Below, piece after piece: positions 1 through 9,164 of a stretch of 64,000 nt of DNA. How positions within the stretch are numbered: position 1 is the stretch's first letter; each line of letters begins with the position of its first letter. Position numbers and translations under genes: made by a program. The stretch is from Neorhizobium vignae. GTDB taxonomy: Bacteria > Pseudomonadota > Alphaproteobacteria > Rhizobiales > Rhizobiaceae. The stretch is taken from positions 124,001 through 188,000 of the forward strand of contig NZ_JNNU01000002.1 of the NCBI RefSeq assembly GCF_000732195.1, given 5' to 3'. The notes under the pieces were generated by a model. That model was given only the letters and a program-made list of their open reading frames with translations. It ran no database searches and had not been told where the DNA came from.

Positions 1-92
1 AGCAGCGTGGTGATGTCCCGGAAGATGATGCCCGGTTTTGGATAATCCGGGATGGAACGGATGGCGGCGGAGAGAGCGTTCTTGGAAGACAT
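1..92 (-). CDS. apt: Adenine phosphoribosyltransferase, N-terminal fragment (runs off the window)
   Basis: Only the first 30 codons are present. They read from an ATG at 92 leftward to the window edge and include [20 protein letters not shown], the conserved start of bacterial adenine phosphoribosyltransferases, which make AMP from adenine and PRPP in purine salvage. It lies just downstream of petC on the same strand, but a strong terminator sits between them, so it is probably a separate transcription unit. The active-site PRPP loop lies outside the window; the name rests on the N-terminus and on the petABC-apt order familiar from rhizobia. Confidence 0.85.
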   Translation of the reverse strand, partial: MSSKNALSAAIRSIPDYPKPGIIFRDITTL

Positions 93-156
93 GTGACCCA
101 CATATTTGGCGGCAGGAAGGAGGCCGAGCCTAGCAACTGATGGCTCCCCTCCCAAC

Positions 157-184
157 AAAAAAGGCGACCCGCAGGCCGCCTTTT
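157..184 (-). terminator. Rho-independent terminator of petABC
   Basis: Perfect 8-bp stem AAAAGGCG/CGCCTTTT (159-166 with 177-184), followed on the minus strand by a run of six T (162-157). It lies about 20 bp after the petC stop and before apt, so it closes the bc1 operon. Confidence 0.85.
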
Positions 185-204
185 CGCGATCATGAGGTAA
201 AACC

Positions 205-1080
205 TCAGTGTTCCTTGCTGGCATACACCGACTTCTTGGTCAGATAGATCAAGCCGGTGAAGATCACCAGGAAGATCATCACCATGAAACCGGTACGCTT
301 GCGATCTTCCAGATGAGGCTCGGCGGCCCACATCAGGAAAGCCGAGACATCCTTGGCGTACTGATCGACCGTCTGCGGCGCGCCGTCATCGTAGGTCACC
401 TGGTCGGCGCTGAGCGGCGGAGCCATGGCGAGCGCTGCTGCGCTGGCGAAATACGGATTGTAATGGGTGCCCGGAGCAACCTCGACCCCGGCCGGCGGCT
501 GCTCGTAGCCGGTCAGCAGCGAATGGATGTAATCCGGTCCGCCTTCCTGGTACTGGGTGAATATGTCGATGACGAACTGCGGGAAACCGCGGGTCACGCC
601 GCGGGCCTTGGCGATCAGCGACATGTCCGGCGGCGCTGCGCCGTTATTGGCGGCAGCGGCGGCCTGGGTGTTCGGGAAGGGCGACGGGAAGTGGTCGGAC
701 GGAACGGCGGTGCGCTCGAACATCTCGCCATCGTCGTTCGGGCCGTCCTGAACCTTGTAGTTGGCCGCAAAAGCCTTCACCTGGGCTTCCGAATAACCGA
801 GATCCTCCAGGGTGCGGAAGGAGACCAGACGCATCGAGTGGCAGGCGGAACAGACTTCCGTATAGACCTTCAGGCCGCGCTGGAGCTGGCCCTTGTCATA
901 ATGGCCGAACGGGCCCGCGAAGCTCCAGTCGGTTTCCTTGGGATGGTGGATCGGAAAATGCGGCGTTTCCGCGTGTTCCGCAGCCGGAGCCGCAGCGTGA
1001 TTTTCCTGCGCCACGGCCGAGGCAACGCCCATTCCCGCCAGAAAGGCCAGCGAGACGAGGCTTGTAACAAGCTTGTTCAT
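205..1080 (-). CDS. petC: Cytochrome c1 subunit of the cytochrome bc1 complex
   Basis: 291 aa. A signal peptide ends near residue 24 (ASAVA-Q). The covalent heme motif CSACH is at residues 77-81, and an ALAMAPPL stretch near residue 217 fits the region of the axial Met ligand. A C-terminal membrane anchor spans about 263-281. Cytochrome c1 takes electrons from the Rieske centre and passes them to soluble periplasmic carriers (cytochrome c, or cupredoxins such as the pseudoazurin encoded near 61 kb). It is the last gene of petABC, 27 bp after petB, and is not fused to cytochrome b as it is in Bradyrhizobium. Confidence 0.96.
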   Translation of the reverse strand: MNKLVTSLVSLAFLAGMGVASAVAQENHAAAPAAEHAETPHFPIHHPKETDWSFAGPFGHYDKGQLQRGLKVYTEVCSACHSMRLVSFRTLEDLGYSEAQVKAFAANYKVQDGPNDDGEMFERTAVPSDHFPSPFPNTQAAAAANNGAAPPDMSLIAKARGVTRGFPQFVIDIFTQYQEGGPDYIHSLLTGYEQPPAGVEVAPGTHYNPYFASAAALAMAPPLSADQVTYDDGAPQTVDQYAKDVSAFLMWAAEPHLEDRKRTGFMVMIFLVIFTGLIYLTKKSVYASKEH

Positions 1081-1107
1081 AATTCTAATCCCTCTCGGTC
1101 GCAGGCG

Positions 1108-2379
1108 TCAGGCGCGGGCTTCGGCGGATTTGCCGTTCTTTTTCTCAAGAACCGCTTCCGTGATGGAGTTCGGAATGCGCCTCGGCGTTTCGAAGAGACC
1201 GAGCAGCGGCATGATCACCAGGAAGAAGCCGAAGTAGTACAGCGTGCCGATCTGCGACAGCGCGGTGAAGATGCCTTCCGCAGGCTGGGAACCGAGCCAG
1301 CCGAGCATGATCGCATTGGCGACGAACAGCCAGAAGAACAGCTTGTACCAGGGACGGTAGACGGCGGAGCGGACCTTCGACGTGTCGAGCCAGGGCAGGA
1401 AGAACAGGATGATGATCGAACCGAACATCACCAGAACGCCGCCAAGCTTGGAGTCGATGAAGAGAACGTTGAACGTAATTGCGCGCAGCATGGCGTAGAA
1501 CGGCAGGTAGTACCATTCGGGAACGATGTGAGCGGGGGTCTTCAGGGCGTCGGCCGGGATGTAGTTGTCCGGGTGGCCGAGGTAGTTCGGCATGTAGAAG
1601 ATGAACCAGGCATACACGATCAGGAAGACGGAGACGCCGAGCGCATCCTTCATCGTCGCATAGGGCGTGAAGGCGACGGTGTCGGTCTTGGTCTTGACCT
1701 CGACGCCGGTCGGGTTGGTCTGGCCGGTGACGTGCAGGGCCCAGATGTGCAGGATGACGACGCCGGCGATCATGAAGGGCAGCAGGTAGTGCAGCGAGAA
1801 GAAGCGGTTCAGCGTCGGCTGATCGACGGCAAAGCCGCCGAGAAGGAACTGCTGGATCCATTCGCCGACCAGCGGGAAGGCCGAGAAGAAGCCGGTGATG
1901 ACGGTCGCGCCCCAGAAGGACATCTGACCCCAGGGCAGAACGTAGCCCATGAAGCCGGTCGCCATCATCAGCAGGTAGATCACCACGCCGAGGATCCAGA
2001 GGATTTCGCGGGGTGCCTTGTAGGAGCCGTAATAGAGGCCACGGGCGATATGCAGGTAGACGGCGACGAAGAAGAACGAGGCGCCGTTGGCATGCATGTA
2101 GCGCAGCAGCCAGCCATGGTTGACGTCGCGCATGATCTTCTCGACCGAGTCGAAGGCGATGCCGGTCGAAGCGGTATAATGCATGGCGAGCACCACGCCG
2201 GTGATGATCTGCACGATCAGCATGACCGACAGCATCGCGCCGAACGTGTAGGCATAGTTCAGATTGCGGGGAACGGGGTAGGAGATGAAGCTGTCATGGA
2301 TCATGCGCGGCAGCGGAAGCCGCGAATCGATCCACTTTTCGATGCCGGTCGATGGCTGGTATGTGGAATGACCGCTCAT
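1108..2379 (-). CDS. petB: Cytochrome b subunit of the cytochrome bc1 complex
   Basis: 423 aa integral membrane protein with the expected eight or so helices. The quinol-oxidation motif PEWY lies at about residue 288, and the paired heme-ligand histidines are in the second and fourth helices (for example VLAMHYTAS). This is the normal length for stand-alone alphaproteobacterial cytochrome b. It oxidises ubiquinol and carries the two b hemes. It starts 13 bp after the petA stop, so the two are co-transcribed. Confidence 0.97.
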   Translation of the reverse strand: MSGHSTYQPSTGIEKWIDSRLPLPRMIHDSFISYPVPRNLNYAYTFGAMLSVMLIVQIITGVVLAMHYTASTGIAFDSVEKIMRDVNHGWLLRYMHANGASFFFVAVYLHIARGLYYGSYKAPREILWILGVVIYLLMMATGFMGYVLPWGQMSFWGATVITGFFSAFPLVGEWIQQFLLGGFAVDQPTLNRFFSLHYLLPFMIAGVVILHIWALHVTGQTNPTGVEVKTKTDTVAFTPYATMKDALGVSVFLIVYAWFIFYMPNYLGHPDNYIPADALKTPAHIVPEWYYLPFYAMLRAITFNVLFIDSKLGGVLVMFGSIIILFFLPWLDTSKVRSAVYRPWYKLFFWLFVANAIMLGWLGSQPAEGIFTALSQIGTLYYFGFFLVIMPLLGLFETPRRIPNSITEAVLEKKNGKSAEARA

Positions 2380-2392
2380 AAATATTATCCCC

Positions 2393-2971
2393 TCACCCGA
2401 TCCTGATCACTGTGTCGGACGCAAATGCAAAAGTCGGAATGGCGAGGTTCTGCGGCGCCGGGCCCTTACGGATACGGCCGGCCGTATCGTAGTGAGAGCC
2501 GTGGCACGGACAGAACCATCCGCCGAAATCGCCGGACTGGCCGAGCGGAACGCAGCCGAGATGGGTGCAGGAACCGATCATCACGATCCAGTTCTCCTTG
2601 CCCTGGCCGGCGGAACGATCGATATCGCTTGCCTGCGCGTCGGCCGGCAGATTGGCGTTGCGGGCGACGGGATCCTTGAGATCCGCCAGCGCCACGGCAT
2701 TCGCCTCTTCCACTTCCTTCGGCGTGCGGTTGCGAATGAAGACCGGCTTGCCGCGCCACTTGACGGTCAGCGACATGCCCGGCTGGAGAGCGCCGACATT
2801 CACTTCGATGGACGCGAGCGCCAGCGTCGAGGCGTCCGGGCGCATCTGGTCGATGAAGGGCCAGGCAACCGATACAGCGCCGACAGCGCCGGCCATGCCG
2901 GTGGTCAGATAAAGGAAATCACGGCGAGTGGGCTCGCCCAGTGTTTCGCTATGTGTGTCGTGCTCGCTCAC
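2393..2971 (-). CDS. petA: Rieske iron-sulfur subunit of the cytochrome bc1 complex
   Basis: 192 aa. Twin arginines at residues 16-17 (TRRDFL) precede a hydrophobic segment that acts as Tat-type signal and membrane anchor. The cluster motifs are CTHLGC (C135, H137, C140) and CPCHGSH (C154, C156, H157). C135/H137/C154/H157 bind the [2Fe-2S] cluster and C140-C156 form the usual disulfide. The start codon is GTG, with AAGGA about 10 bp upstream. First gene of petABC. Confidence 0.96.
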   Translation of the reverse strand: MSEHDTHSETLGEPTRRDFLYLTTGMAGAVGAVSVAWPFIDQMRPDASTLALASIEVNVGALQPGMSLTVKWRGKPVFIRNRTPKEVEEANAVALADLKDPVARNANLPADAQASDIDRSAGQGKENWIVMIGSCTHLGCVPLGQSGDFGGWFCPCHGSHYDTAGRIRKGPAPQNLAIPTFAFASDTVIRIG

Positions 2972-3363
2972 GGCTCAATCATCCTTCTCACGCAATTCGC
3001 GGAAACCGCTCTGCCCCCGTCCGGGCGAATCTCAGTTGAACACAATTCGACCATAGATTCCCCAGCAATCCGGCGCGTTCTATGCTTGATCGCAAAATAT
3101 GTCCAGCCTTGGCAAGGGGTGCCGGCCAGTTTGTCGCCGGAAAACCCGGAGGGTTCCGGACCAGCGTGACAGGCAGAGCACAGGCCTGAGAAACATGGCC
3201 TCCGACGGCCTGTTCGGCCCGGAAAAATCAGGCGCTTTTCAAGCGAAACGGCGGGGATGGCGCACTTCCCGTTAACTCCCCTCACGGGCATTGCATTGCA
3301 ACAAATCGGGCCTCATGTTAGGCCAAGCCCACGACAGAAGGCGGCCGTCCCGGACATACCCGA
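2972..3363. other. Divergent intergenic region between petA and the EEP gene
   Basis: No gene is supported here. A 107-aa minus-strand frame covers most of it but overlaps the petA start and the promoter candidate and resembles nothing. A small hairpin (CCGG..AACCC at 3137-3147 with GGGTT-CCGG at 3151-3159) is visible. The region should carry the petA promoter leftward and the EEP promoter rightward. Confidence 0.5.
3077..3105 (-). promoter_or_regulatory. Candidate petABC promoter
   Basis: On the minus strand TGGACA (3105-3100), a 17-bp spacer and TAGAAC (3082-3077) resemble a housekeeping promoter and would give a 5' UTR of about 100 nt before petA. The hexamers are imperfect, so this is a suggestion only. 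Confidence 0.35.
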
Positions 3364-4302
3364 ATGAGACAAACACTATCGGTTGCCATCTGCGTCATCG
3401 TGTCGCTTGTGCTGATGGCGATCGGGACGCGTTACATACACCCCCACTGGATTTTGGGAACGCTTTACAGCCTGCAGCTGCACGCGGCACTCGGCTGCGT
3501 CGCGGCCATGGTCGTAGCCCTTCTCGTCAAGCGCCATTTTCTGGTCTGGCTGCTGTTCGCCGCCACGCTCCTCTTTGTCGGCCACGCGGTGCTGATGAGC
3601 CGCGACTTCGCCGCACCGATGACACCCGCAGAGGTGGATGCACCGACCATCAAGCTGATGTCCTTCAACATCCTCAACGACAATTTCGCCAATGCGGAAG
3701 ACATCGTCGAAACGATCCGGTCGTCCGGCGCCGATCTGGTCAACGTCATGGAAGCCGCCCCGCTCAGGGTCTATATGGACGAGCTGGCGAAGACCTATCC
3801 CTATCGGGTGGGCTGCGGCCTGCTGATCGAGGACTGCGACCAGCTCATGCTATCGAAGGTGCCGATCGAAGCGCCGACGGTACAGTCGCTCAGCGAGATC
3901 TTTCCGGATCGCTTTATCCTCGCCAAGGTGACCATCCGCGGCCAAACGATCCATTTCGTCGGCATGCATACGACCAAGCCGTATTTCGACAATTTCCACT
4001 CCGTGGAACTGACCCGCGCCGCTCTCGCGATCAGCGAGACGAGCGGTCCCCTGCTGCTCTCGGGCGATTTCAACGCCTCGAGCCTGGCGCCGAACATGCG
4101 CCGGTTCCTCCGCAATGCCGACCTGACGACTGCCGGCTTCGAGCCCGCCACATGGCCGATCCGGGCGGGCGCCTTCGGCGTGCCGATCGACCACGTCTAT
4201 GCGCGGGCACCGCTCAAGATAAAGTCGCTGACCCGCATTCCCCAACCGCACGGCTCAAACCACTTCGGATTGATCGCCGAGATCGCCGTTACCGGACAGT
4301 GA
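3364..4302 (+). CDS. Membrane-anchored endonuclease/exonuclease/phosphatase (EEP) family protein
   Basis: 312 aa. The first ~80 residues form about three membrane helices. The EEP catalytic fold follows: MSFNILNDN at its start, the acidic NVMEAAP, GDFNAS at about 235-240 and the terminal GSNHFG at about 296-301 carrying the catalytic His. The fold cleaves phosphodiesters or phosphomonoesters using a divalent metal. With helices in front, the active domain probably faces the periplasm. The substrate (nucleic acid, phospholipid or inositol phosphate) cannot be told from sequence. It converges with the ABC transporter that ends 9 bp away. Confidence 0.8.
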   Translation: MRQTLSVAICVIVSLVLMAIGTRYIHPHWILGTLYSLQLHAALGCVAAMVVALLVKRHFLVWLLFAATLLFVGHAVLMSRDFAAPMTPAEVDAPTIKLMSFNILNDNFANAEDIVETIRSSGADLVNVMEAAPLRVYMDELAKTYPYRVGCGLLIEDCDQLMLSKVPIEAPTVQSLSEIFPDRFILAKVTIRGQTIHFVGMHTTKPYFDNFHSVELTRAALAISETSGPLLLSGDFNASSLAPNMRRFLRNADLTTAGFEPATWPIRAGAFGVPIDHVYARAPLKIKSLTRIPQPHGSNHFGLIAEIAVTGQ

Positions 4303-4311
4303 GCCGGGGTG

Positions 4312-6174
4312 TTATTGGGCGGCGTCTGCGGCGAGGAAACCGCCCGACTGCCTTGCCCAGAGCTCCGAATAGAGCCCTCCCCGCGCAATCAGTTCGTTGT
4401 GTGTGCCGTCCTCGATGATCCGACCCTTGTCCATGACGATCAGGCGGTCGAGGGCTGCGATCGTCGAGAGCCGGTGGGCGATGGCGAGCACGGTCTTGCC
4501 GTGCATCAGCCGCTCCAGGTTCGACTGGATCGCCGCCTCCACCTCCGAGTCGAGGGCCGAGGTGGCCTCGTCGAGCACCAGGATCGGCGCATCCTTGATC
4601 ATCACGCGGGCGATCGCCACGCGTTGGCGCTGGCCGCCGGAAAGCTTGACGCCGCGCTCGCCCACATGCGCGTCGAAACCCTTGCGGCCGCGCTGGTCTT
4701 CGAGAGCCGCGATGAACGTGTCGGCTTCAGCCTTGCGCGCCGCCTCGACGAGTTGCGCCTCCGTCGCATCCGGCCGGCCGAACAGGATATTGTCGCGGAT
4801 CGACCGGTGCAGCAGCGAGGTGTCCTGCGTCACCATGCCGATCTGGGCGCGCAGCGATTCCTGCGTCGCCCCGGCGATATCCTGCCCGTCGATCAGGATA
4901 CGGCCGCCTTCGAGATCGTAGAACCGCAGCAGCAGGTTGACGAGGGTCGACTTGCCGGCGCCGGAACGCCCGACGATACCGAGCTTCTCGCCCGGCCGGA
5001 TGGTGAGCGACAGATCGTCGATGACGCCCTTCGCTCTGCCGTAGTGAAAACTGACGTTCTCGAAGCGGATTTCCGGGCGCTTCACCACGAGCTGCGTCGC
5101 ATTGGGCGCATCCACCAGCCCGATCGGCTGCGAGATCAGCTCGGCCGAGTTCTGGATCGTGCCGATATTGCGCATGATGCCGTTGAGCTGCGTCATCAGC
5201 CGGCCGAGCAGGAAGTTCAGCCTCAGCATCAACGCCATGGTGAAGGCGACGGCGCCGGACGAGATCAGGCCGGAGAGCCACAGATGCACGCTCATCGCCG
5301 CCATGGTGACGATCATCGTGCCGGAGAGGAAGGCCATGGAGGCGCGCACGCTGGTCAGCAGCCGGGTGAACGCGATGATCGTGTCCTGAAAGCTCTCGAA
5401 CCCGGAGAGCATGTAGCGGTCGTTCGCCTCGTCGCGGCCGAACAGCCGAAGCGTCTGGATGTTCGAATAGGCGTCCACCATGCGGCCACTGATCATCGAT
5501 CCGGCCTCGGCGGAGGCCTTGGAGTGTTCACGAATACGCGGCACGTAATATCTGGCGAGCACCGCGAAGATCGAAAGCCATGCGACGACGACCACCGCGA
5601 GCCGCCAGTCGAGCCCCGCGACCAGCGCAATGGTCGAGACAGAATAGATGCCGACGAACCAGACGCTTTCCATGAAGGAGGTCAGAACGTCGCCGGTCGC
5701 CTGGCCGGCCGACCAGACTTTCGTGACGATGCGGCCGGAGAAATCGTTCTGGAAGAAGGAGAGCGACTGGCGCGATACGTGGATGTAGGATTGCCAGCGC
5801 ACCAGGTTGTAGAAACCGGGCGTGATGATCTGCTGGTCGACCAGCGCCGTCATCAACCCGATCAGGAAGCGGCCGATGCCGACCACGAGCGCCATGACGA
5901 CCAGTTCGGTCCCGTGGTTGGCAAGCAGCCCCGACCATCCCTCCGAAGGTTGGGTCGTGTCGAGGATATCGACCAGCCGGCCGACATACCAGAACATCGC
6001 CGCCTCGACGCCGGCGGCAAGCCCGCCGAGCACCAGCATCGCGAAGAAGGGAAGCTTTGCCTGGCGGACATAGAACCAGATGAAGCCGAGCAAGCCCGCA
6101 GGCGGCTTCAGGTCGTCCCGCCTCGCAAACGGCTTGATAAAGCTTTCGAAGATGCGGAAGACCGGTTTCAACAT
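4312..6174 (-). CDS. ABC transporter half-molecule, permease fused to ATPase (exporter type)
   Basis: 620 aa. An N-terminal six-helix exporter-type membrane domain is followed by an ATPase domain: Walker A GRSGAGKST near residue 405, signature LSGGQ near 510 and Walker B ILVLDEA near 530, then the H-loop AHRLST. All catalytic motifs are intact. It is a paralogue of the transporter at 6927-8783, with very similar C-terminal halves (both share LLHRSIRDN and VGERGVKLSGGQ), so the two probably form a heterodimer or arose by duplication. The substrate is unknown; multidrug/lipid exporters are the nearest family. A toxin-antitoxin pair lies between the two genes. Confidence 0.85.
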   Translation of the reverse strand: MLKPVFRIFESFIKPFARRDDLKPPAGLLGFIWFYVRQAKLPFFAMLVLGGLAAGVEAAMFWYVGRLVDILDTTQPSEGWSGLLANHGTELVVMALVVGIGRFLIGLMTALVDQQIITPGFYNLVRWQSYIHVSRQSLSFFQNDFSGRIVTKVWSAGQATGDVLTSFMESVWFVGIYSVSTIALVAGLDWRLAVVVVAWLSIFAVLARYYVPRIREHSKASAEAGSMISGRMVDAYSNIQTLRLFGRDEANDRYMLSGFESFQDTIIAFTRLLTSVRASMAFLSGTMIVTMAAMSVHLWLSGLISSGAVAFTMALMLRLNFLLGRLMTQLNGIMRNIGTIQNSAELISQPIGLVDAPNATQLVVKRPEIRFENVSFHYGRAKGVIDDLSLTIRPGEKLGIVGRSGAGKSTLVNLLLRFYDLEGGRILIDGQDIAGATQESLRAQIGMVTQDTSLLHRSIRDNILFGRPDATEAQLVEAARKAEADTFIAALEDQRGRKGFDAHVGERGVKLSGGQRQRVAIARVMIKDAPILVLDEATSALDSEVEAAIQSNLERLMHGKTVLAIAHRLSTIAALDRLIVMDKGRIIEDGTHNELIARGGLYSELWARQSGGFLAADAAQ

Positions 6175-6287
6175 GGACCGGATATAGGCGGATTCTGATC
6201 ATCGGCAAAGCGAAAGCGGCCAGGCGCCGGCTTACATTTTCTTAATGTAAAACCCCAGCCATGTGGGCTTTCGTGCCGGTTGGACAT

Positions 6288-6310
6288 AATCATGATCAAT
6301 CACTATGATT
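6288..6310 (+). promoter_or_regulatory. Candidate operator of the toxin-antitoxin module
   Basis: Two adjacent dyads lie 17 bp before the antitoxin start: ATCATGAT (6289-6296) and AATCACTATGATT (6298-6310). The outer AATCAT/ATGATT arms also pair over the whole 23 bp. Ribbon-helix-helix antitoxins usually bind such repeats at their own promoter. Function inferred from position and symmetry. Confidence 0.5.
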
Positions 6311-6327
6311 GCCCAAAAGGAGTTCCC

Positions 6328-6588
6328 ATGGAAACCCGTGTTCTGACTGCACATGTGCCGGTTCAGCTGGCCGAGAAAGTGGACGAACTGGCAAACCGCC
6401 TCGAACGCTCGAGAGGATGGGTGGTCAAGCAGGCACTCGCGAACTGGGTCGAACTGGAAGAGGAGCGGCGGCGGCTGACATTGGAAGCAATGGCGGACGT
6501 GGATGGGGGAAATCTGGTCGATCAGGAAGCGGTCGAAAGATGGGTTTCCAGTCTGGGAACTGACAAGCCTCTGCCGCGTCCCCTCTGA
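6328..6588 (+). CDS. Ribbon-helix-helix antitoxin, ParD/CopG-like
   Basis: 86 aa from the ATG at 6328, chosen over an upstream in-frame ATG at 6280 because AAAAGGAG lies 6 bp before it and because the upstream frame would run through the operator dyads. The N-terminal half (ETRVLTAHVPVQLAEKVDEL, then a helix with ERSRGWVVKQAL) has the strand-helix-helix pattern of CopG/ParD repressors. The acidic C-terminal half would wrap the toxin. It ends in a TGATG overlap with the toxin gene, so the two are translationally coupled. It is likely autoregulated through the dyads just upstream. Confidence 0.82.
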   Translation: METRVLTAHVPVQLAEKVDELANRLERSRGWVVKQALANWVELEEERRRLTLEAMADVDGGNLVDQEAVERWVSSLGTDKPLPRPL

Positions 6589-6866
6589 TGGATTTGAAGT
6601 GGTCGTCAAAGGCGGTAGCCGACCTCGACCGCCTTCATGATTTTCTGGCTGCGGTGAATGCACCCGCGGCGGCGCGCACGGTTCAAAACCTGGCTGCAAC
6701 ACCCAAGAAACTCATCCATCATCCGCGGCTTGGTGAAAGGCTGGATGAGTTTGCACCGCGTGAAATTCGACGCCTTTTGATCGGTGATTACGAGTTGCGA
6801 TACGAGATACAGGGCGAGACGATTTTTCTTCTTCGTATCTGGCACACCCGCGAAAACCGAATCTGA
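6588..6866 (+). CDS. RelE/ParE superfamily toxin
   Basis: 92 aa. It starts in the antitoxin stop codon (TGATG). The pattern matches the ParE/RelE fold: LKWSSKAVADLDRLHDFLA at the N-terminus, a middle helix ending in PRLGERL, and the closing strands RRLLIGDYELRYEI and IFLLRIWHTREN. The R...Y.I...I.....H pattern is typical of ParE-like gyrase poisons, but ParE and RelE (mRNA-cutting) activities cannot be separated by eye. The module sits between two ABC exporter genes facing the opposite way, an insertion-like position. Confidence 0.82.
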   Translation: MDLKWSSKAVADLDRLHDFLAAVNAPAAARTVQNLAATPKKLIHHPRLGERLDEFAPREIRRLLIGDYELRYEIQGETIFLLRIWHTRENRI

Positions 6867-6926
6867 ATTCCGCGGAAGCATCCCTTAGAATATTTACCTT
6901 AGAGCGAGAGATGGGACGGCAGCGGA

Positions 6927-8783
6927 TTACTCCGCCGCCGCCTCTTCGATCACGTCCTCATGGCCGATGAAGCCGCCGGACTGGCGGTTCCAGAGGTCGG
7001 CATAGATGCCGCCGGTGGCAACCAGCTCGCGGTGCGTGCCGGCCTCGATGATCCGGCCGCGGTCGAGCACGATCAGCCGGTCCATTTCGGTCAGCGTCGA
7101 CAGCCGGTGGGCAATGGCGATCACCGTCTTGCCCTCCATCAGCGCGAACAGGTTCTCCTGGATCGCCGCTTCGACTTCGCTATCAAGCGCCGAGGTCGCC
7201 TCGTCGAGCACCAGGATCGGCGCGTCCTTCAGGAAGACGCGGGCAATCGCGATGCGCTGCCGCTGCCCGCCGGAAAGCTTCACGCCGCGTTCGCCAACAT
7301 GCGCATCGAGACCCTTGCGTCCCTGCATGTCGGCAAGCCCGTCGATGAACTCCCAGGCATTCGCCCGCTTCGCCGCCTCGATGATGTCCGCATCGGTCGC
7401 GTCCGGCTTGCCGTAGGCGATGTTGTCGCGGATCGAGCGGTGCAGCAGCGAGGTATCCTGGGTGACCACGCCGATCAGCGAACGCAGGCTGTCCTGGGTC
7501 ACGGTCGATATGTCCTGGCCATCGATGGTGATGCGGCCGCCCTCCAGATCGTAGAAGCGCAGCAGCAGGTTCATCAGCGTCGTCTTGCCGGCGCCGGAGC
7601 GGCCGACCAGACCGACCTTCTGACCGGCCGGGATATCGAGCGTCAGGCCTTCGATGACACCCTTGCCCTTGCCATAGTGGAAGTGCACGTTGTCGTAGCG
7701 GATATGACCCTTTTTCGCGGTGAGCGTCGAAGCACCCTTCTGGTCCACCACGTCATGCGCCTTGGTCATCATCGACATGCCGTCATAGACGGTGCCGATG
7801 TTTTCGAAGAGTGCCGACACTTCCCACATAACCCATTGCGACATGCCGTTGATGCGCATCGCAAGGCCGATGGCGATCGCGATCGCCCCGATCGAGATGG
7901 CGCCGTCCAGCCAGAACCAGATAGACAACGCGCCGACGGTAAACAGGGCAGCACAGTTGTAGAAGTAGACCAGCGCCTGGAAACCCGTCACCTTGCGCAT
8001 CTGCGCATGTACGGTTTTCAGGAATACGTCCATCGCGTCTTGCGCATAGGCCTCTTCCCTTCCCGCATGCGAGAAGAGCTTGACGGTCGCGATATTCGTA
8101 TAGCTGTCCACGACCCGACCGGTCATCATCGAGCGCGCATCCGCCTGTTCCGCCGAGATCTTCCGCAGACGCGGCACGTAATAGGCGACGGTGACCGAGT
8201 AGAAGACGATCCAGAGGACGAGCGGCACCGCAAGGCGCAGGTCGGCCGCCGCGACGATCGCGATCATCGAGACGAAGTAGGTGAAGACGTAGACGAATAC
8301 GTCGAGCACCTTCATCACCGTTTCGCGGATGGCGAGCGAGGTCTGCATCACCTTGGTCGAGACGCGGCCGGCAAACTCGTTGGCGAAGAACGTCATCGAG
8401 TGGCGCAGCAGGAACCGGTGCATCTGCCAGCGGGCGATCATCGGGAAATTGCCCATCAGGATCTGGTGCATGATCAGCGAATTGAGGGTAGCGACCGCCG
8501 GCAGGCCGATCAGCACCACGAAGGCCATGAAGAACAGTTTCGGCCCTTCACTTTCAAGGAAGGTTGCCCGATCGGCATTGGTCAGCCAGTCGACGATATC
8601 GCCGAGGAACTGGAACAGCGCCACTTCGCCGATCGCAATCAGCATCGTACAGGTCGACATGATGACGACCCACGGCCAGACCGGCTTGGTATAGTGCCAC
8701 AGGAAGGCCGCGAGGCCGGCGGGCGGTAGTGAGGGCGCTTCGTCCGGATAAGGATCAACGCGCCGTTCGAACCACGAGAACAT
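6927..8783 (-). CDS. ABC transporter half-molecule, permease fused to ATPase (exporter type)
   Basis: 618 aa from the ATG at 8783, which has GGAG 6-8 bp upstream; an in-frame ATG at 8825 adds 14 residues without a ribosome site. It has the same architecture as the neighbour at 4312-6174: six-helix exporter domain, Walker A GRSGAGKTT near residue 394, LSGGQ near 500 and ILVLDEATSALDSE near 522. A heterodimeric exporter with that neighbour is plausible. Substrate unknown. Its leader region holds a possible 18-codon ORF. Confidence 0.86.
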   Translation of the reverse strand: MFSWFERRVDPYPDEAPSLPPAGLAAFLWHYTKPVWPWVVIMSTCTMLIAIGEVALFQFLGDIVDWLTNADRATFLESEGPKLFFMAFVVLIGLPAVATLNSLIMHQILMGNFPMIARWQMHRFLLRHSMTFFANEFAGRVSTKVMQTSLAIRETVMKVLDVFVYVFTYFVSMIAIVAAADLRLAVPLVLWIVFYSVTVAYYVPRLRKISAEQADARSMMTGRVVDSYTNIATVKLFSHAGREEAYAQDAMDVFLKTVHAQMRKVTGFQALVYFYNCAALFTVGALSIWFWLDGAISIGAIAIAIGLAMRINGMSQWVMWEVSALFENIGTVYDGMSMMTKAHDVVDQKGASTLTAKKGHIRYDNVHFHYGKGKGVIEGLTLDIPAGQKVGLVGRSGAGKTTLMNLLLRFYDLEGGRITIDGQDISTVTQDSLRSLIGVVTQDTSLLHRSIRDNIAYGKPDATDADIIEAAKRANAWEFIDGLADMQGRKGLDAHVGERGVKLSGGQRQRIAIARVFLKDAPILVLDEATSALDSEVEAAIQENLFALMEGKTVIAIAHRLSTLTEMDRLIVLDRGRIIEAGTHRELVATGGIYADLWNRQSGGFIGHEDVIEEAAAE

Positions 8784-8928
8784 GAAAAAAGCTCCGTAAA
8801 TCGGATTGCCGTGCCGGCTCGGCACGCAAGGCGGCCGGAATCGGGCGGCGAAACTTAGGATATCGAGGCCGGATGCCGGCCACGTAACGAATCAGGAAAG
8901 GAGAAGTTTGCGAGAAACCGCGAAACGC

Positions 8929-8985
8929 CTAGGCCAGAAAGTGAGTAATCCGGCGGCGGAGGCGCGAAAGCACGGTCATATCCAT
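8929..8985 (-). CDS. Possible small protein of 18 residues upstream of the ABC transporter
   Basis: The frame reads MDMTVLSRLRRRITHFLA. An ideal ribosome site AAGGAGG lies 5 bp before its ATG, stronger than that of most annotated genes here. It has a basic amphipathic core and lies 145 bp before the ABC transporter on the same strand. A short GCGTT/AACGC dyad precedes it. It could be a membrane-binding small protein or a leader peptide. The only support is the ribosome site and the reading frame. The rest of 8784-9164 shows no other gene. Confidence 0.4.
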   Translation of the reverse strand: MDMTVLSRLRRRITHFLA

Positions 8986-9164
8986 GTAGGCCTCCTTGAA
9001 TGGGCGTTGAGTAACGCAAGTCTTCTAACCTTTCGGACACAAATTGGGAAGAGCAAATCGCCGTATCCCGCCACCCTGAGCTTTTCTGTTGCCTGATCGT
9101 CACAGCCATGCCGCGCATCGAAAGGGCTTGAGACCGAACACCGGTTTCCCGTAAGGACGGGCAT

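Noticed and set aside
208..2406. 732-aa plus-strand open frame over petABC
   Set aside because: Antisense shadow of the GC-rich bc1 genes; no ribosome site and no domain.
2968..3291. 107-aa minus-strand frame with a CSACH heme-like motif
   Set aside because: Overlaps the petA start and promoter, has no signal peptide or other cytochrome feature; the motif is chance.
4309..6198. 629-aa plus-strand frame over the first ABC transporter
   Set aside because: Antisense shadow, arginine/aspartate-rich, no start signal.
8806..9096. 96-aa plus-strand frame between the ABC transporter and trmL
   Set aside because: No ribosome site or recognisable sequence; the opposite strand has the better-supported 18-codon ORF.
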